Positions 16,073 to 24,820 of a stretch of DNA of 53,371 nt are shown one piece after another. The translations under genes and the position numbers were made by a program. Numbering within the stretch: the first letter of the stretch is position 1; every line of letters starts with the position of its first letter. The stretch is from a virus. The notes beneath the pieces are model-generated. The model was not told the DNA's origin. It was given only the letters and a program-made list of their open reading frames with translations, and did no database searches. Location: positions 1 to 53,371 of IMG/VR virus record IMGVR_UViG_3300020473_000702; one strand, 5' to 3'.

Positions 16073-17059
16073 ATGTCCGTACTAGACGAACAGTACATAA
16101 CACTAGTATCTCACAGGCTTAACCTCTTTTCAAATAAGAAGAGAGGTCTTTATAATTTTAGGTGTCCTTATTGTGGAGACTCTAAAAAGCATAAGAATAA
16201 AGCTAGGGGATACATCTTTCAGATAAAGAATGATTATGTTTACAAGTGTCACAATTGTGGTGTAGGTAGAACACTATCAAATTTTCTGAAGGATCAGGAT
16301 CCATTACTCCATGACCGATATATCATGGAGAAGTTTCGTAGTGGAGACAAAACTGGGTCACGTACATTCACACCCGAACCAAAATTTAAGTTCAAAAATC
16401 CTACTTTCAATACAATTGATTTAGAGAAGATTTCAGAGCTAAATACCTCACATCCAGCAAGAAAATATTTAGAAGATAGGCAGATTAAATGCCTAGATTA
16501 CTTCTACTATTGTCCTAAGTTTAAAGCTTGGACAAACAAACAGAAGAAGACATATGATACAGCAAGAAAGGATAGTCCGAGAATAATTATACCATTTAAA
16601 GACAGTGATGGTAAGCTCTTTGGGTATCAAGGTAGATCGTTAGCCCCTACAGCAAAGATGAGGTATATCACGATCATGCTTGATGAGAGTAGACCTAAGA
16701 TTTTTGGATTGGATAGGATTAATAAGGATAAACCAGTTTACATTACAGAAGGACCATTCGATGCTACATTTCTTAAAAACTCGGTTGCTATGGCTGGCTC
16801 CGATGTTGATCCTAGGACGTATAGTTGGAGCGATTATATTTGGGTTTATGATAATGAACCACGCAACAGAGAAATCGTCAGTAGAATCTCCCGATCCGTG
16901 GATAGAGGAGATAAGGTCGTAATATGGCCTAAGAATATACAGGAGAAGGACATCAATGACATGTTCTTAGCTGGACATAATGTACAAACCGTGGTAGAAT
17001 CAAATGTATACTACGGACTAGAAGCAAACCTTAGACTTAACGATTGGAAAAAAGTATGA
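16073..17059 (+). CDS. 61: DNA primase gp61
   Basis: This 328-residue protein has a four-cysteine zinc finger (C31xxC34 ... C59xxC62) in CPYCGDSKKH and YKCHNCGVG, then a TOPRIM catalytic domain with VYITEGPFDATF (Glu) and WVYDNEPRN (Asp). It makes RNA primers for lagging-strand synthesis on the gp41 helicase. The size is close to T4 gp61 (342). It is the first gene behind a sigma70 promoter and is coupled to nrdA by ATGA. Confidence 0.95.
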   Translation: MSVLDEQYITLVSHRLNLFSNKKRGLYNFRCPYCGDSKKHKNKARGYIFQIKNDYVYKCHNCGVGRTLSNFLKDQDPLLHDRYIMEKFRSGDKTGSRTFTPEPKFKFKNPTFNTIDLEKISELNTSHPARKYLEDRQIKCLDYFYYCPKFKAWTNKQKKTYDTARKDSPRIIIPFKDSDGKLFGYQGRSLAPTAKMRYITIMLDESRPKIFGLDRINKDKPVYITEGPFDATFLKNSVAMAGSDVDPRTYSWSDYIWVYDNEPRNREIVSRISRSVDRGDKVVIWPKNIQEKDINDMFLAGHNVQTVVESNVYYGLEANLRLNDWKKV

Positions 17060-19371
17060 GCAACGGAACAGACATTAAAGTACATAAGCGTGATGGTGCT
17101 ATAGAGGGGTTGAACCTTGAAAAGATTCATAGAGTAGTAGCAGACGCTTGTGAAGGTCTTGGTAGTGGTGTAAGTGCATCACAAATAGAAATGAATTCTG
17201 GTCTACAATTCTATGATGGAATAGAGACACAAGATATTCAAGAAATTCTTGTTAGATCTGCGAGTGATCTGATTAGTTTAGAGCAACCCAACTATCAATT
17301 TGCTGCTGCTAGATTGCTTCTGTATGGTCTTAGAAAGCAGGTGTTTGGATCACAATGGCCAAAGGGATACCCCCATCTATTTGACCATGCTACAGAGTGT
17401 GTAACAAAAGGTGTATATGATGGTAGCATTTTATCTAAATACACCAAAGAAGAGTGGGATAAGATCAACTCTTGGATAGATCATGATCGTGATTTGTTAT
17501 TCACGTATGCTGGTCTTAGACAAGTTGTAGATAAATATCTTGTACAAGATCGTAGTACTAATGAGGTGTATGAGACACCCCAGTACATGTACATAATGAT
17601 TGCGACTACTCTCTTTCAAAGTTATCCCACAGAAACGAGACTGGATTATGTCCGAAGATACTACAACGCAATCAGCAGACACTACATCAACATCCCCACC
17701 CCAGTCATCGCTGGAGTCAGAACACCTATTCGTCAATTTGCATCTTGTGTTCTGGTTGATATTGATGACACCCTCGATAGCATCTTTAGCAGTGATATGG
17801 CTATTGGCAAATATGTCGCACAGAGGGCTGGTATCGGCATTAACGCAGGCAGAATCAGGGGCATCAACAGCAAAATCCGTGGTGGAGAAGTTCAGCACAC
17901 AGGTGTGGTCCCCTTCCTTAAAAAATTCGAGAGTACTGTTAGATGCTGTACGCAAAACGGCATTAGAGGAGGGTCAGCTACTGTCCACTTTCCTATCTGG
18001 CATCAAGAAATCGAAGACATCCTCGTCCTCAAAAACAACAAAGGAACAGAAGACAACAGAGTCAGAAAGTTAGACTACAGCATACAATTATCTAAATTAT
18101 TCTATGAGCGATTTATCCAAAACGGTACTATTAGCCTATTCAGCCCTCATGATGTCCCTGGGTTGTATGACGCTTTTGGTGGCGATACCTTTGACGAACT
18201 CTATACTCGATACGAATCAGACGAATCGATCCCAAGAAGTACCATTGATGCTCAAGAGTTAATTCTTGACCTCTTGAAAGAAAGAGCAGAGACTGGTCGT
18301 ATTTACATCATGAATATTGACCATTGCAACACCCATTCATCCTTTAAGGATAAAGTATACATGAGTAATCTCTGTCAGGAGATCACTTTACCTACTGATC
18401 CTATTCAACATATCGATGGTGGTGGTGAGATAGCATTGTGTATTCTGTCTGCTGTTAATGTAGGTAAACTACGTAACCTGGATGAGATGGAAGAACTATG
18501 TGACCTATCTGTGAGAGCTTTAGAGGAGTTAATTGATTATCAGAAGTATCCAGTAGAAGCAGCACGTAAGAGTACCCTTGCAAGACGTTCTCTTGGTATA
18601 GGATACATTGGTTTAGCACATTATCTTGCTAAGAATGGTGTTAAGTATGAAGATCCAGAAGCATGGAAGTTAGTTCATGACTTGACTGAAGCATTCCAAT
18701 ACAATCTACTCAAAGCATCTAATAAGATTGCTGAAGAAAAAGGATCTTGTGATGGATTCAGTCAAACAAAGTATTTTGATGGTTATCTACCCATAGATAC
18801 TTACAAGAAAGATGTAGATGAAATTGTACCCAACAAACTCAACTATGACTGGGAAGAACTTAGAGAGTCTATCAGAATTCACGGACTCAGACATAGCACT
18901 CTATCGGCACAGATGCCTTCAGAGTCCTCATCGGTTGTCTCTAATGCTACAAATGGTATTGAACCACCCAGAGATTATATCTCAACGAAGAAGTCTAAGA
19001 AGGGACCTCTCAAGCAGATCGTACCTAACATTGCCACCCTTAAGAATAATTACACGCTCTTGTGGGATATGCCTTCTAATGCTGGTTATGTTAATATAGT
19101 AGCAGTGATGCAGAAGTTTTTTGACCAAGCAATCAGTGGTAACTGGAGTTATAATCCACAACAATTTGAGAACAATGAGGTTCCTACTTCAGTGATGGCT
19201 CAAGATTTGTTAACCACTTACAAATATGGTTGGAAGACATCTTATTACCAGAATACATATGATAGTAAGACAGATGAGGTTGATCTAGATTCAAATAAAG
19301 AATCAGTTCAAAATCTTCTAGAAGACATATTTGCTACCGAGGAGGAAGACTGTGATAGCTGCAAAATCTGA
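17056..19371 (+). CDS. nrdA: Ribonucleotide reductase alpha subunit NrdA (class Ia)
   Basis: This 771-residue protein reduces ribonucleoside diphosphates to deoxy forms. The N-terminus HKRDGAIEGLNLEKI is an ATP-cone segment. Active-site parts visible: FASCVLVDIDDTLDS with the first cysteine, SNLCQEITLPT with the Asn-Cys-Glu radical site, and LCILSAVNVG with the partner cysteine. The C-terminus ends EDCDSCKI, the swinging thiol CxxC pair. ATG 17056 overlaps the primase stop; an upstream TTG at 17044 was not chosen. It pairs with the next gene, and the glutaredoxin at 23.8 kb is a likely reductant partner. Confidence 0.97.
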   Translation: MSNGTDIKVHKRDGAIEGLNLEKIHRVVADACEGLGSGVSASQIEMNSGLQFYDGIETQDIQEILVRSASDLISLEQPNYQFAAARLLLYGLRKQVFGSQWPKGYPHLFDHATECVTKGVYDGSILSKYTKEEWDKINSWIDHDRDLLFTYAGLRQVVDKYLVQDRSTNEVYETPQYMYIMIATTLFQSYPTETRLDYVRRYYNAISRHYINIPTPVIAGVRTPIRQFASCVLVDIDDTLDSIFSSDMAIGKYVAQRAGIGINAGRIRGINSKIRGGEVQHTGVVPFLKKFESTVRCCTQNGIRGGSATVHFPIWHQEIEDILVLKNNKGTEDNRVRKLDYSIQLSKLFYERFIQNGTISLFSPHDVPGLYDAFGGDTFDELYTRYESDESIPRSTIDAQELILDLLKERAETGRIYIMNIDHCNTHSSFKDKVYMSNLCQEITLPTDPIQHIDGGGEIALCILSAVNVGKLRNLDEMEELCDLSVRALEELIDYQKYPVEAARKSTLARRSLGIGYIGLAHYLAKNGVKYEDPEAWKLVHDLTEAFQYNLLKASNKIAEEKGSCDGFSQTKYFDGYLPIDTYKKDVDEIVPNKLNYDWEELRESIRIHGLRHSTLSAQMPSESSSVVSNATNGIEPPRDYISTKKSKKGPLKQIVPNIATLKNNYTLLWDMPSNAGYVNIVAVMQKFFDQAISGNWSYNPQQFENNEVPTSVMAQDLLTTYKYGWKTSYYQNTYDSKTDEVDLDSNKESVQNLLEDIFATEEEDCDSCKI

Positions 19372-19384
19372 TGAAATCAGTGGT

Positions 19385-20515
19385 ATGACTGTCTTCAATA
19401 CACAGAAGGTTGATACCACCAAAGGACAAATGTTCTTCGGTCCTCCATTAGGAGTCCAGCGATACGATAAGTTTAAGTATCCTATTTTTGATAAGTTAAC
19501 ACAGACACAGTTAGGTTTCTTTTGGAGACCAGAAGAAGTATCTTTACAGAAAGACAGAGCAGATTATCAGACGTTAAATGCAGCACAAAAACACATATTT
19601 ACAGCCAACCTTAAGTACCAGATCCTCTTGGACAGTGTACAAGGTCGTGCACCTGGTATGGCTTTCATGCCTTACTGTTCACTACCTGAGCTTGAAGGTT
19701 GTATGAATATATGGCAGACTATGGAGATGATTCATAGTAGGTCATACACTCACATCATTAAGAATGTATACCCTGACCCATCAGAAGTCTTTGATACTAT
19801 ACTAGATGATGAAAAGATACTAGCACGTGCTCAGTCAGTTACTAAAGCATATGATGAGTTCATTAATTATGCACAGGAATATGGTCAAAGTAACAGTTGG
19901 AAATCTGATATGAAGGATCATCCTAACTCAGAGTGGACACGTAAAGATTTAAAACGACATTTATATAGAGCAATTGCTAATGTATACATTCTTGAAGGTA
20001 TTCGCTTTTATGTCTCTTTCGCTTGTTCCTTTGCATTTGGTGAGCTTAAGTTACTCGAAGGGTCAGCAAAAATTATCTCCCTTATTGCTAGAGATGAATC
20101 ACAACACATGGGAGTCACGAATAACATCCTTAATAAATGGAACGAAGGAGACGACCCTGAAATGATTGATATAGCAAAGGAAGAAGAGGAGAATGTATAT
20201 CAGATGTTTAGAGATTGTGTATCAGAAGAGATAGAGTGGGCAGAGTATTTGTTTAAGGATGGTAGCATAATTGGACTTAATGATGTATTATTACAGAAGT
20301 ATGTTGAATGGACTGCTAACCGTAGGTTAAAATCAATGGGATTGAAACCTATATACGATACACCGCTAGCCAATAATCCACTACCTTGGACTGCACACTG
20401 GTTATCTTCTAAAGGATTACAAGTAGCACCACAAGAAACAGAGGTTGAGAGCTACATGATAGGCAGTATTAAACAAGATGTTAAGAAAGATACTTTCGCT
20501 GATTTCAAATTATGA
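19385..20515 (+). CDS. nrdB: Ribonucleotide reductase beta subunit NrdB
   Basis: This 376-residue subunit carries the diiron-tyrosyl site: D83 in LLDSVQGR, E114 and H117 in MEMIHSRSYTHI, the radical tyrosine Y121, and a later RDESQH ligand pair. Numbering with the ATG at 19385 is within one residue of E. coli (D84, E115, H118, Y122), which favours this start. A GTG at 19352, with GAGGAGGA five bases upstream, is a real alternative that would add 11 residues and overlap nrdA. The C-terminus TFADFKL is the tail that docks on NrdA. Its stop overlaps the next ATG. Confidence 0.96.
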   Translation: MTVFNTQKVDTTKGQMFFGPPLGVQRYDKFKYPIFDKLTQTQLGFFWRPEEVSLQKDRADYQTLNAAQKHIFTANLKYQILLDSVQGRAPGMAFMPYCSLPELEGCMNIWQTMEMIHSRSYTHIIKNVYPDPSEVFDTILDDEKILARAQSVTKAYDEFINYAQEYGQSNSWKSDMKDHPNSEWTRKDLKRHLYRAIANVYILEGIRFYVSFACSFAFGELKLLEGSAKIISLIARDESQHMGVTNNILNKWNEGDDPEMIDIAKEEEENVYQMFRDCVSEEIEWAEYLFKDGSIIGLNDVLLQKYVEWTANRRLKSMGLKPIYDTPLANNPLPWTAHWLSSKGLQVAPQETEVESYMIGSIKQDVKKDTFADFKL

Positions 20516-20754
20516 CCGACACACCTACACCACGAGACGAGTCGTGGAGAGAAGAATACCTAGGTATGAAAGTTCACGGCAAATTAAACAGAGAATTGCT
20601 GATGAATGGACCGAAGAGTCTATCCCAGAGTTGGTTGATGCAAGCGATGCACAACGACTGGAAGAAGAAGAAAGGTATCAAAGACCCAGAACCACCCGAC
20701 TGCCAGTCGAGCCTCCAAGAGTTCTTCCAGAGGAACAAAGACCAAGGAATTTAA
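20512..20754 (+). CDS. Small unknown protein after nrdB (80 aa)
   Basis: ATG 20512 overlaps the nrdB stop (ATGA). The product begins MTDTPTPRDESWREEYLGMK and contains GPKSLSQSWLMQAMHNDWKK, which looks like a conserved soluble cyanophage protein, though I cannot name it. The neighbouring -1 frame is also open for 336 bases with protein-like codons, so dual coding is possible. It stops 27 bases before the methyltransferase ATG. Confidence 0.7.
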   Translation: MTDTPTPRDESWREEYLGMKVHGKLNRELLMNGPKSLSQSWLMQAMHNDWKKKKGIKDPEPPDCQSSLQEFFQRNKDQGI

Positions 20755-20781
20755 TACCCGATCCGTGGGAAAATTATTATT

Positions 20782-21744
20782 ATGACGATCAAACTGAGAA
20801 AAGAGAGGGTTGAAAACCTCAATAATTATGGCGAAAAATACGACTTAATATACATCGACCCTCCCTTCGGTCTCGATAGGGAGTTCTTCATGTTTGAAGA
20901 GAACAAGAAGGTCTCCTTTGATGATAAATGGGAGTCAACTGATGCCTATATTGAGTGGTATGCTACTGTAATACAGGATTGTTATGCAGCACTGAAACCA
21001 AATGGTTGGTTGTACTGTCACAATAATTTTGATAGTAATGCACTGGTACTAGGTGACCTTACTAAAGAGATTAGAGGTAAGTTTTACACCAATATATCAT
21101 GGAAGAGGTCAGGTCCAAAGAATAATATCAAGAAGGGATGGGGAAACATCGTTGATTCTATCATGACTTTCCGTAAAGGTGACCCATATTTTGATGTTCA
21201 GTACCAACCATTAGATCCTACCTATGAAGCCAACTCATTCAAGAATAAGGATGAGAAAGGGTTCTATGCATTAGGTAAATTGACTGGTGAGAAGTCAAGA
21301 CCAGGTCATAAGTATCAGTACAAGATGTATGATCCTGAGTATGGATGGAGATTTGACTTTGAGAAGACTAAAGAGCTTGATGCTCAAGGTCTGATTCATT
21401 ATGGTAATAACCTACCATACAAAAAGATTTATCTATCTGAGTCTAAAGGGTCTCCCATTCAGAATTTCTGGGATGATATACATTTCATCTCTAGATCAGA
21501 GAAGAATAAGCGTAGGTATCCTACCCAGAAACCCGTAAAGTTATTGGAGAGGATTATCAAGTCATCATGTCCTAAAGATGGGACAGTTTTTGACCCCTTC
21601 TGTGGGTCTGGAACCACTGCTGTAGCAGCATTCAATCTTGATAGAGATTGTACTGTATGTGATGTTAGTGATGAAGCTTTAAAAATAGCACAAGCCGCAC
21701 TAGTCGAGTGTGGTGCTCACACAGAGGAAAGATTAATAGGATAA
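20782..21744 (+). CDS. DNA methyltransferase (beta-class, N6A or N4C type)
   Basis: The 320-residue protein has the catalytic motif IV DPPFG near residue 26-30 (YIDPPFGLDR) and the SAM-binding motif I FDPFCGSGTTAVAA near the C-terminus, so it has the beta-class order. DPPF motifs occur in N6-adenine and N4-cytosine enzymes; the target base is not determined. Between them lies the target-recognition region. It would mark phage or host DNA, possibly to evade host or competitor nucleases. It is followed by a GIY-YIG-like nuclease gene. The stop lies within a late box. Confidence 0.92.
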   Translation: MTIKLRKERVENLNNYGEKYDLIYIDPPFGLDREFFMFEENKKVSFDDKWESTDAYIEWYATVIQDCYAALKPNGWLYCHNNFDSNALVLGDLTKEIRGKFYTNISWKRSGPKNNIKKGWGNIVDSIMTFRKGDPYFDVQYQPLDPTYEANSFKNKDEKGFYALGKLTGEKSRPGHKYQYKMYDPEYGWRFDFEKTKELDAQGLIHYGNNLPYKKIYLSESKGSPIQNFWDDIHFISRSEKNKRRYPTQKPVKLLERIIKSSCPKDGTVFDPFCGSGTTAVAAFNLDRDCTVCDVSDEALKIAQAALVECGAHTEERLIG

Positions 21745-21747
21745 ATA
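21740..21747 (+). promoter_or_regulatory. Late promoter box GATAAATA
   Basis: GATAAATA overlaps the methyltransferase stop (TAA 21742-21744) and lies 25 bases before ATG 21773. Confidence 0.65.
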
Positions 21748-21772
21748 TGGCTAGAGGTATAAAAATTATGAA

Positions 21773-22204
21773 ATGGCTGAGGAGGGAGTTTATGAAAACC
21801 CCTGGTTATATGAAGGTGAACCTTTCATTACTGACCATATTGGCGACCAGTTCGGTTTTGTCTACAGGATTACTAATTTGCAATCGGGTAGGCAATACAT
21901 CGGAAGAAAATATTTCTGGTCAAAGCGTAAACCTAGAGGTGGTAAGAGAAGGGTTACGTCTGAGAGTGACTGGAAAAAATACTACGGAAGCTCTGACGAA
22001 CTTAAGGCAGATAGAAAATTACTTGGGAACACCAACTTCAAGAGAGAAATCTTATCAACCCATACCACCAAAGGCAAGGTAAATTATGAGGAAACAAAAC
22101 AATTGTTTCTTAATAATGTCTTGCAAGAGACCTTGGATGATGGAACACCAGCATATTATAACAGTAACATATTAGGACGCTACTACAGAAAAGATTATGC
22201 CTAA
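21773..22204 (+). CDS. GIY-YIG-like nuclease (143 aa)
   Basis: The sequence GFVYRITNLQSGRQYIGRKY (residues 28-47) has the two GIY-YIG motif halves as FVY and YIG with the conserved Arg, and NYEETKQLF (104-112) supplies the late catalytic Glu. The length is short for a homing endonuclease and no DNA-binding C-terminal domain is obvious, so a free-standing endonuclease is likely. I chose ATG 21773 because the motif frame starts there, just behind a late box; the overlapping frame from 21747 was judged a shadow. It overlaps the next gene by 8 bases. Confidence 0.8.
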   Translation: MAEEGVYENPWLYEGEPFITDHIGDQFGFVYRITNLQSGRQYIGRKYFWSKRKPRGGKRRVTSESDWKKYYGSSDELKADRKLLGNTNFKREILSTHTTKGKVNYEETKQLFLNNVLQETLDDGTPAYYNSNILGRYYRKDYA

Positions 22205-22865
22205 AATTGATGCACGAATTATAAAAAAACAGACTCCAATCTTTGTTACTACAGTTGATGGTTATGAATCAATCAATTCTCATGTGAAGAAGTACATTCT
22301 AGAACTGAAAAAGCAAAACCCTGAAGGGATTGAGAGTAATGTTAGAGCATGGAGAAGTCATTGGTTTACTCATAAGTTAACAGACGTATTTAATCCTCTG
22401 GTAGACATAATGACTTCATGTTGTAATTATGTTAGTAAGGAGTATTATAATGATGGTCATGCTGAGTTTGAACCCTTTAATTTTTGGGTGATGGATTATG
22501 AAGATGGTGATGAGACTCTACATCACAATCATTTTCCCTCTCATTTCTCGGCTGTTTATTATGTTGATGTTGAAGAAGGATGTGCACCTTTAATCATTGA
22601 AGGTGAGAGTATACAACCTGAGAATGGTATGTTAGTTGTATTTCCTGGACATCTAGATCACGAAGTACCAAAAACTAAGGGTAGAAGGATGGCTGCTTCT
22701 GGTAATTTTCATCTAAAACCAATTGATATATACGAAAAACCTCCAGATGATGAGGTGGATAAGTTTAAAGACGAAGGTTTTAGACGAAAAATAGCTGCAG
22801 CTAATAGTGAGGATTACTATACTAAACAACTTAAAAACAAAAAACCCATAGGATTTAAGTCATGA
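22197..22865 (+). CDS. 2-oxoglutarate/Fe(II)-dependent oxygenase family protein
   Basis: This 222-residue protein has the double-stranded beta-helix signature: HHNHFPSHFSAVYYVDVEEG (H109-H112 region), then PENGMLVVFPGHLDHEVP (H155) and RRMAASGNF (R163-R164), giving the Fe ligands and the oxoglutarate-binding Arg. Such oxygenases are frequent in cyanophage genomes; the substrate (protein, nucleic acid or small molecule) is unknown. ATG 22197 is supported by the overlap with the nuclease gene. It overlaps the next gene by ATGA. Confidence 0.85.
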   Translation: MPKIDARIIKKQTPIFVTTVDGYESINSHVKKYILELKKQNPEGIESNVRAWRSHWFTHKLTDVFNPLVDIMTSCCNYVSKEYYNDGHAEFEPFNFWVMDYEDGDETLHHNHFPSHFSAVYYVDVEEGCAPLIIEGESIQPENGMLVVFPGHLDHEVPKTKGRRMAASGNFHLKPIDIYEKPPDDEVDKFKDEGFRRKIAAANSEDYYTKQLKNKKPIGFKS

Positions 22866-23071
22866 TTAACCTTGATGAAAAGTTCCATAACTATCTAGAA
22901 AATGGAGGTAAAACCTTTAGAATTGATGGTGTTAATGAGACCCTTAAGGGTTACGGATACCATTGTGATGGAAACGACATAGTGGGTTACTACGTAACGA
23001 CAACTAACTATAAATTGTACTATAATCTGAATGAACAGTTCCTACGAATGGAATCTTTAAACGAACAATGA
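22862..23071 (+). CDS. Small unknown protein (69 aa)
   Basis: Soluble product starting MINLDEKFHNYLENGGKTFR, with YYVTTTNYKLYYNL strands near its C-terminus. It overlaps the genes on both sides by ATGA, which supports it being translated. No family was recognised. Confidence 0.7.
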   Translation: MINLDEKFHNYLENGGKTFRIDGVNETLKGYGYHCDGNDIVGYYVTTTNYKLYYNLNEQFLRMESLNEQ

Positions 23072-23739
23072 AATTATTTTTAGATACAGCGATAACGGAT
23101 GAAGTCCGTAAACATTTTAAGACTGGTTTGATTGATGGTTTAACTACTAACCCGTCTTTAATCAGAAAGAGTGGTAGAAACCACGAAGAAGTCTATCAAG
23201 AGATCAAAGAGATTGGTGTTACAGACATCAGTATGGAGGTCATTGGTAGTAAAGAGAACATGATCTCTGAGGGTAAGAGACTAGCAAAGAAATTCCCTAA
23301 GTGTGCTACTATTAAAGTACCTTGTACACCTGATGGATTGATGGCTTGTAAGGAACTTTCTGAGAATAATATACGAGTCAATGTTACTCTTATTTTCTCA
23401 CCTTCACAGGCAATTCTTGCTGCTAAAGCAGGTGCTGCATACGTTTCACCATTTGTAGGTCGTGTTGATGATAATTCATTCGGTGGATTGTGTCTTATTA
23501 AGGACATTGCTAACGTATTTGAGAAGCAATCATGGGATTCTACACAAATATTAGCCGCATCTATTAGAGGTGTGAGAGATGTAGGTAGAGCATTTGAATA
23601 TGGTGCTGATATCTGTACTATACCAGTGAAAGTCTTTGAAGGAATGTACAATCATATCCTTACAGATAAGGGGTTGGACATCTTTGATAAGGATTATGCT
23701 GCTTCAATTGAAGGTCAAGCTATACTAAATAGTCCGTAA
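23068..23739 (+). CDS. talC: Transaldolase TalC
   Basis: This 223-residue protein matches the TalC/fructose-6-phosphate aldolase type transaldolase: FLDTA (D6), GLTTNPSL (N28), and the Schiff-base Lys K83 in ATIKVPCT. It moves dihydroxyacetone units between sugar phosphates in the pentose phosphate pathway. In cyanophages it is a well-known auxiliary metabolic gene that redirects host carbon toward ribose and NADPH for nucleotide synthesis. It sits between two small genes and before the glutaredoxin. Confidence 0.97.
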   Translation: MKLFLDTAITDEVRKHFKTGLIDGLTTNPSLIRKSGRNHEEVYQEIKEIGVTDISMEVIGSKENMISEGKRLAKKFPKCATIKVPCTPDGLMACKELSENNIRVNVTLIFSPSQAILAAKAGAAYVSPFVGRVDDNSFGGLCLIKDIANVFEKQSWDSTQILAASIRGVRDVGRAFEYGADICTIPVKVFEGMYNHILTDKGLDIFDKDYAASIEGQAILNSP

Positions 23740-23755
23740 TAAAGACCAACTAAGA

Positions 23756-24013
23756 ATGATCTTTACCATATATTCCAAGCCTGGATGTCCATACTGTGAT
23801 AAATTTAAGGCAGTGTGTGAGCTTTCAGACCTAGAACATGTTATGTATGAGTTAGACACTGACTTTACATCAAAACAATTCTATGAGACATTTGGAGAAG
23901 GTGCTACCTTCCCACAAGTACAGTTAGACACAAGTGGAGAGAGATTACATCTTGGTGGATGTAAAGACTCCATTACATACATGAAAAACAATGAGATTTG
24001 TTGCTTGGTATGA
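23756..24013 (+). CDS. grx: Glutaredoxin
   Basis: An 85-residue glutaredoxin with the active site CPYC (C11, C14), the cis-Pro motif TFPQV and GGCKD. It would reduce disulfides, most likely serving the phage ribonucleotide reductase as NrdC does in T4. The C-terminal CCLV adds two unusual cysteines. Its stop overlaps the next gene by ATGA. Confidence 0.94.
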   Translation: MIFTIYSKPGCPYCDKFKAVCELSDLEHVMYELDTDFTSKQFYETFGEGATFPQVQLDTSGERLHLGGCKDSITYMKNNEICCLV

Positions 24014-24216
24014 TTGAAATTACGCATGAAGAATTTGAAAACGGATACGAAGAGTACTTAACAAAAATCGAAAAGGGAGAACAGTTTCTAATCAGACTAC
24101 CTAGTGGTCGTGCTGTTGCTGCTGTCCCTCAAGATGCTGTTGGGAGCTCTCAGTACATACATCCTTGGTATGATTATCATGAATCTGTGGAAGAACTACA
24201 AGAAAACGCTGGATGA
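24010..24216 (+). CDS. Small protein with Phd-like layout (68 aa)
   Basis: The product begins MIEITHEEFENGYEEYL and runs EKGEQFLIRLPSGRAVAAVP, a strand-helix-strand pattern that resembles Phd/YefM antitoxins (a regulatory strand ending in GxxVAAVxP). There is no obvious toxin partner next to it, so I do not call a toxin-antitoxin pair. The bilin reductase start lies inside its 3' end by 47 bases. It overlaps the glutaredoxin stop by ATGA. Confidence 0.7.
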   Translation: MIEITHEEFENGYEEYLTKIEKGEQFLIRLPSGRAVAAVPQDAVGSSQYIHPWYDYHESVEELQENAG

Positions 24217-24820
24217 TATATTCCCTGAGTTCAAGTTTGAATCTCGGTGGTGTAACTGGTGCAATAAGAATGATCTGAACATGACGGCAGACATTTATAC
24301 TGCCCCACATTTCATTAAATCAAGACAGGTTAACATCTGTAATGATAAGACTGATATCTATAACAATGTAATATACCCTAAGACAGGTGCTAAGGTTCCT
24401 TGTGGATTACTCCCCTGTTTTGGTATGGATCTCATGGGTTTCAGTGAGAAGAAAGTAATCATTGTATTCGATTTTCAACATCCAATAGAAAAGTTCCTGT
24501 TCTCTGTGGACTGGTTACCTAAAGCTACGAAATCATATCGTTTCTTTGAGATGGGTAATCATTTTTCAGAGAATATTTTTGTGCGTTATTGTACATTTGA
24601 TGAGGTTGATGATTATTTGCCTGAGTTTAGACAGTACCTTGAAACATACCGTGATATGATTGATGATTCAAAACCTGTAGGAATTGAAATAGATTCTTAT
24701 AAGGACTTCGATACATACATGAAGAGATTAGATCCTATATTAGGATACCTTACTGGTAATTTTGGTAAGGAGAATGCTAATAGAATGATGGATGAGTTCT
24801 TTTTCCCTTACGCAGAATGA
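24170..24820 (+). CDS. pebS: Ferredoxin-dependent bilin reductase (PebS type)
   Basis: The 216-residue protein closely resembles phycoerythrobilin synthase PebS of cyanophages, which reduces biliverdin in two steps. YPKTGA, LPCFGMDLMGF (D87), FDFQHPIEKFLFSVD, FFEMGNHFSENIFVRYC and DFDTYMKRLDP (D188) align with known PebS segments. D87 and D188 are 101 apart, the same spacing as PebS D105/D206. Relative to the P-SSM2 protein as I remember it, about five residues are inserted before the LPCFGMD motif (AKVPCGLLPCFG) and the N-terminus is shorter. The start is either ATG 24170 or 24179. A two-electron PebA/PcyA type is less likely. Confidence 0.9.
   Translation: MIIMNLWKNYKKTLDDIFPEFKFESRWCNWCNKNDLNMTADIYTAPHFIKSRQVNICNDKTDIYNNVIYPKTGAKVPCGLLPCFGMDLMGFSEKKVIIVFDFQHPIEKFLFSVDWLPKATKSYRFFEMGNHFSENIFVRYCTFDEVDDYLPEFRQYLETYRDMIDDSKPVGIEIDSYKDFDTYMKRLDPILGYLTGNFGKENANRMMDEFFFPYAE

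Noticed and set aside
17497-17955. Minus-strand open frame inside nrdA
   Set aside because: It lies opposite a well-conserved enzyme and has no independent start signals.
19352-19384. GTG start for nrdB with a good ribosome site
   Set aside because: Plausible, but ATG 19385 gives residue numbering that matches E. coli NrdB within one position, so it was kept as an alternative only.
21747-22082. Open frame with a hydrophobic stretch overlapping the GIY-YIG-like gene
   Set aside because: Codon use is atypical and the other frame carries a coherent nuclease motif set, so this frame is judged a shadow despite its ATG next to the late box.
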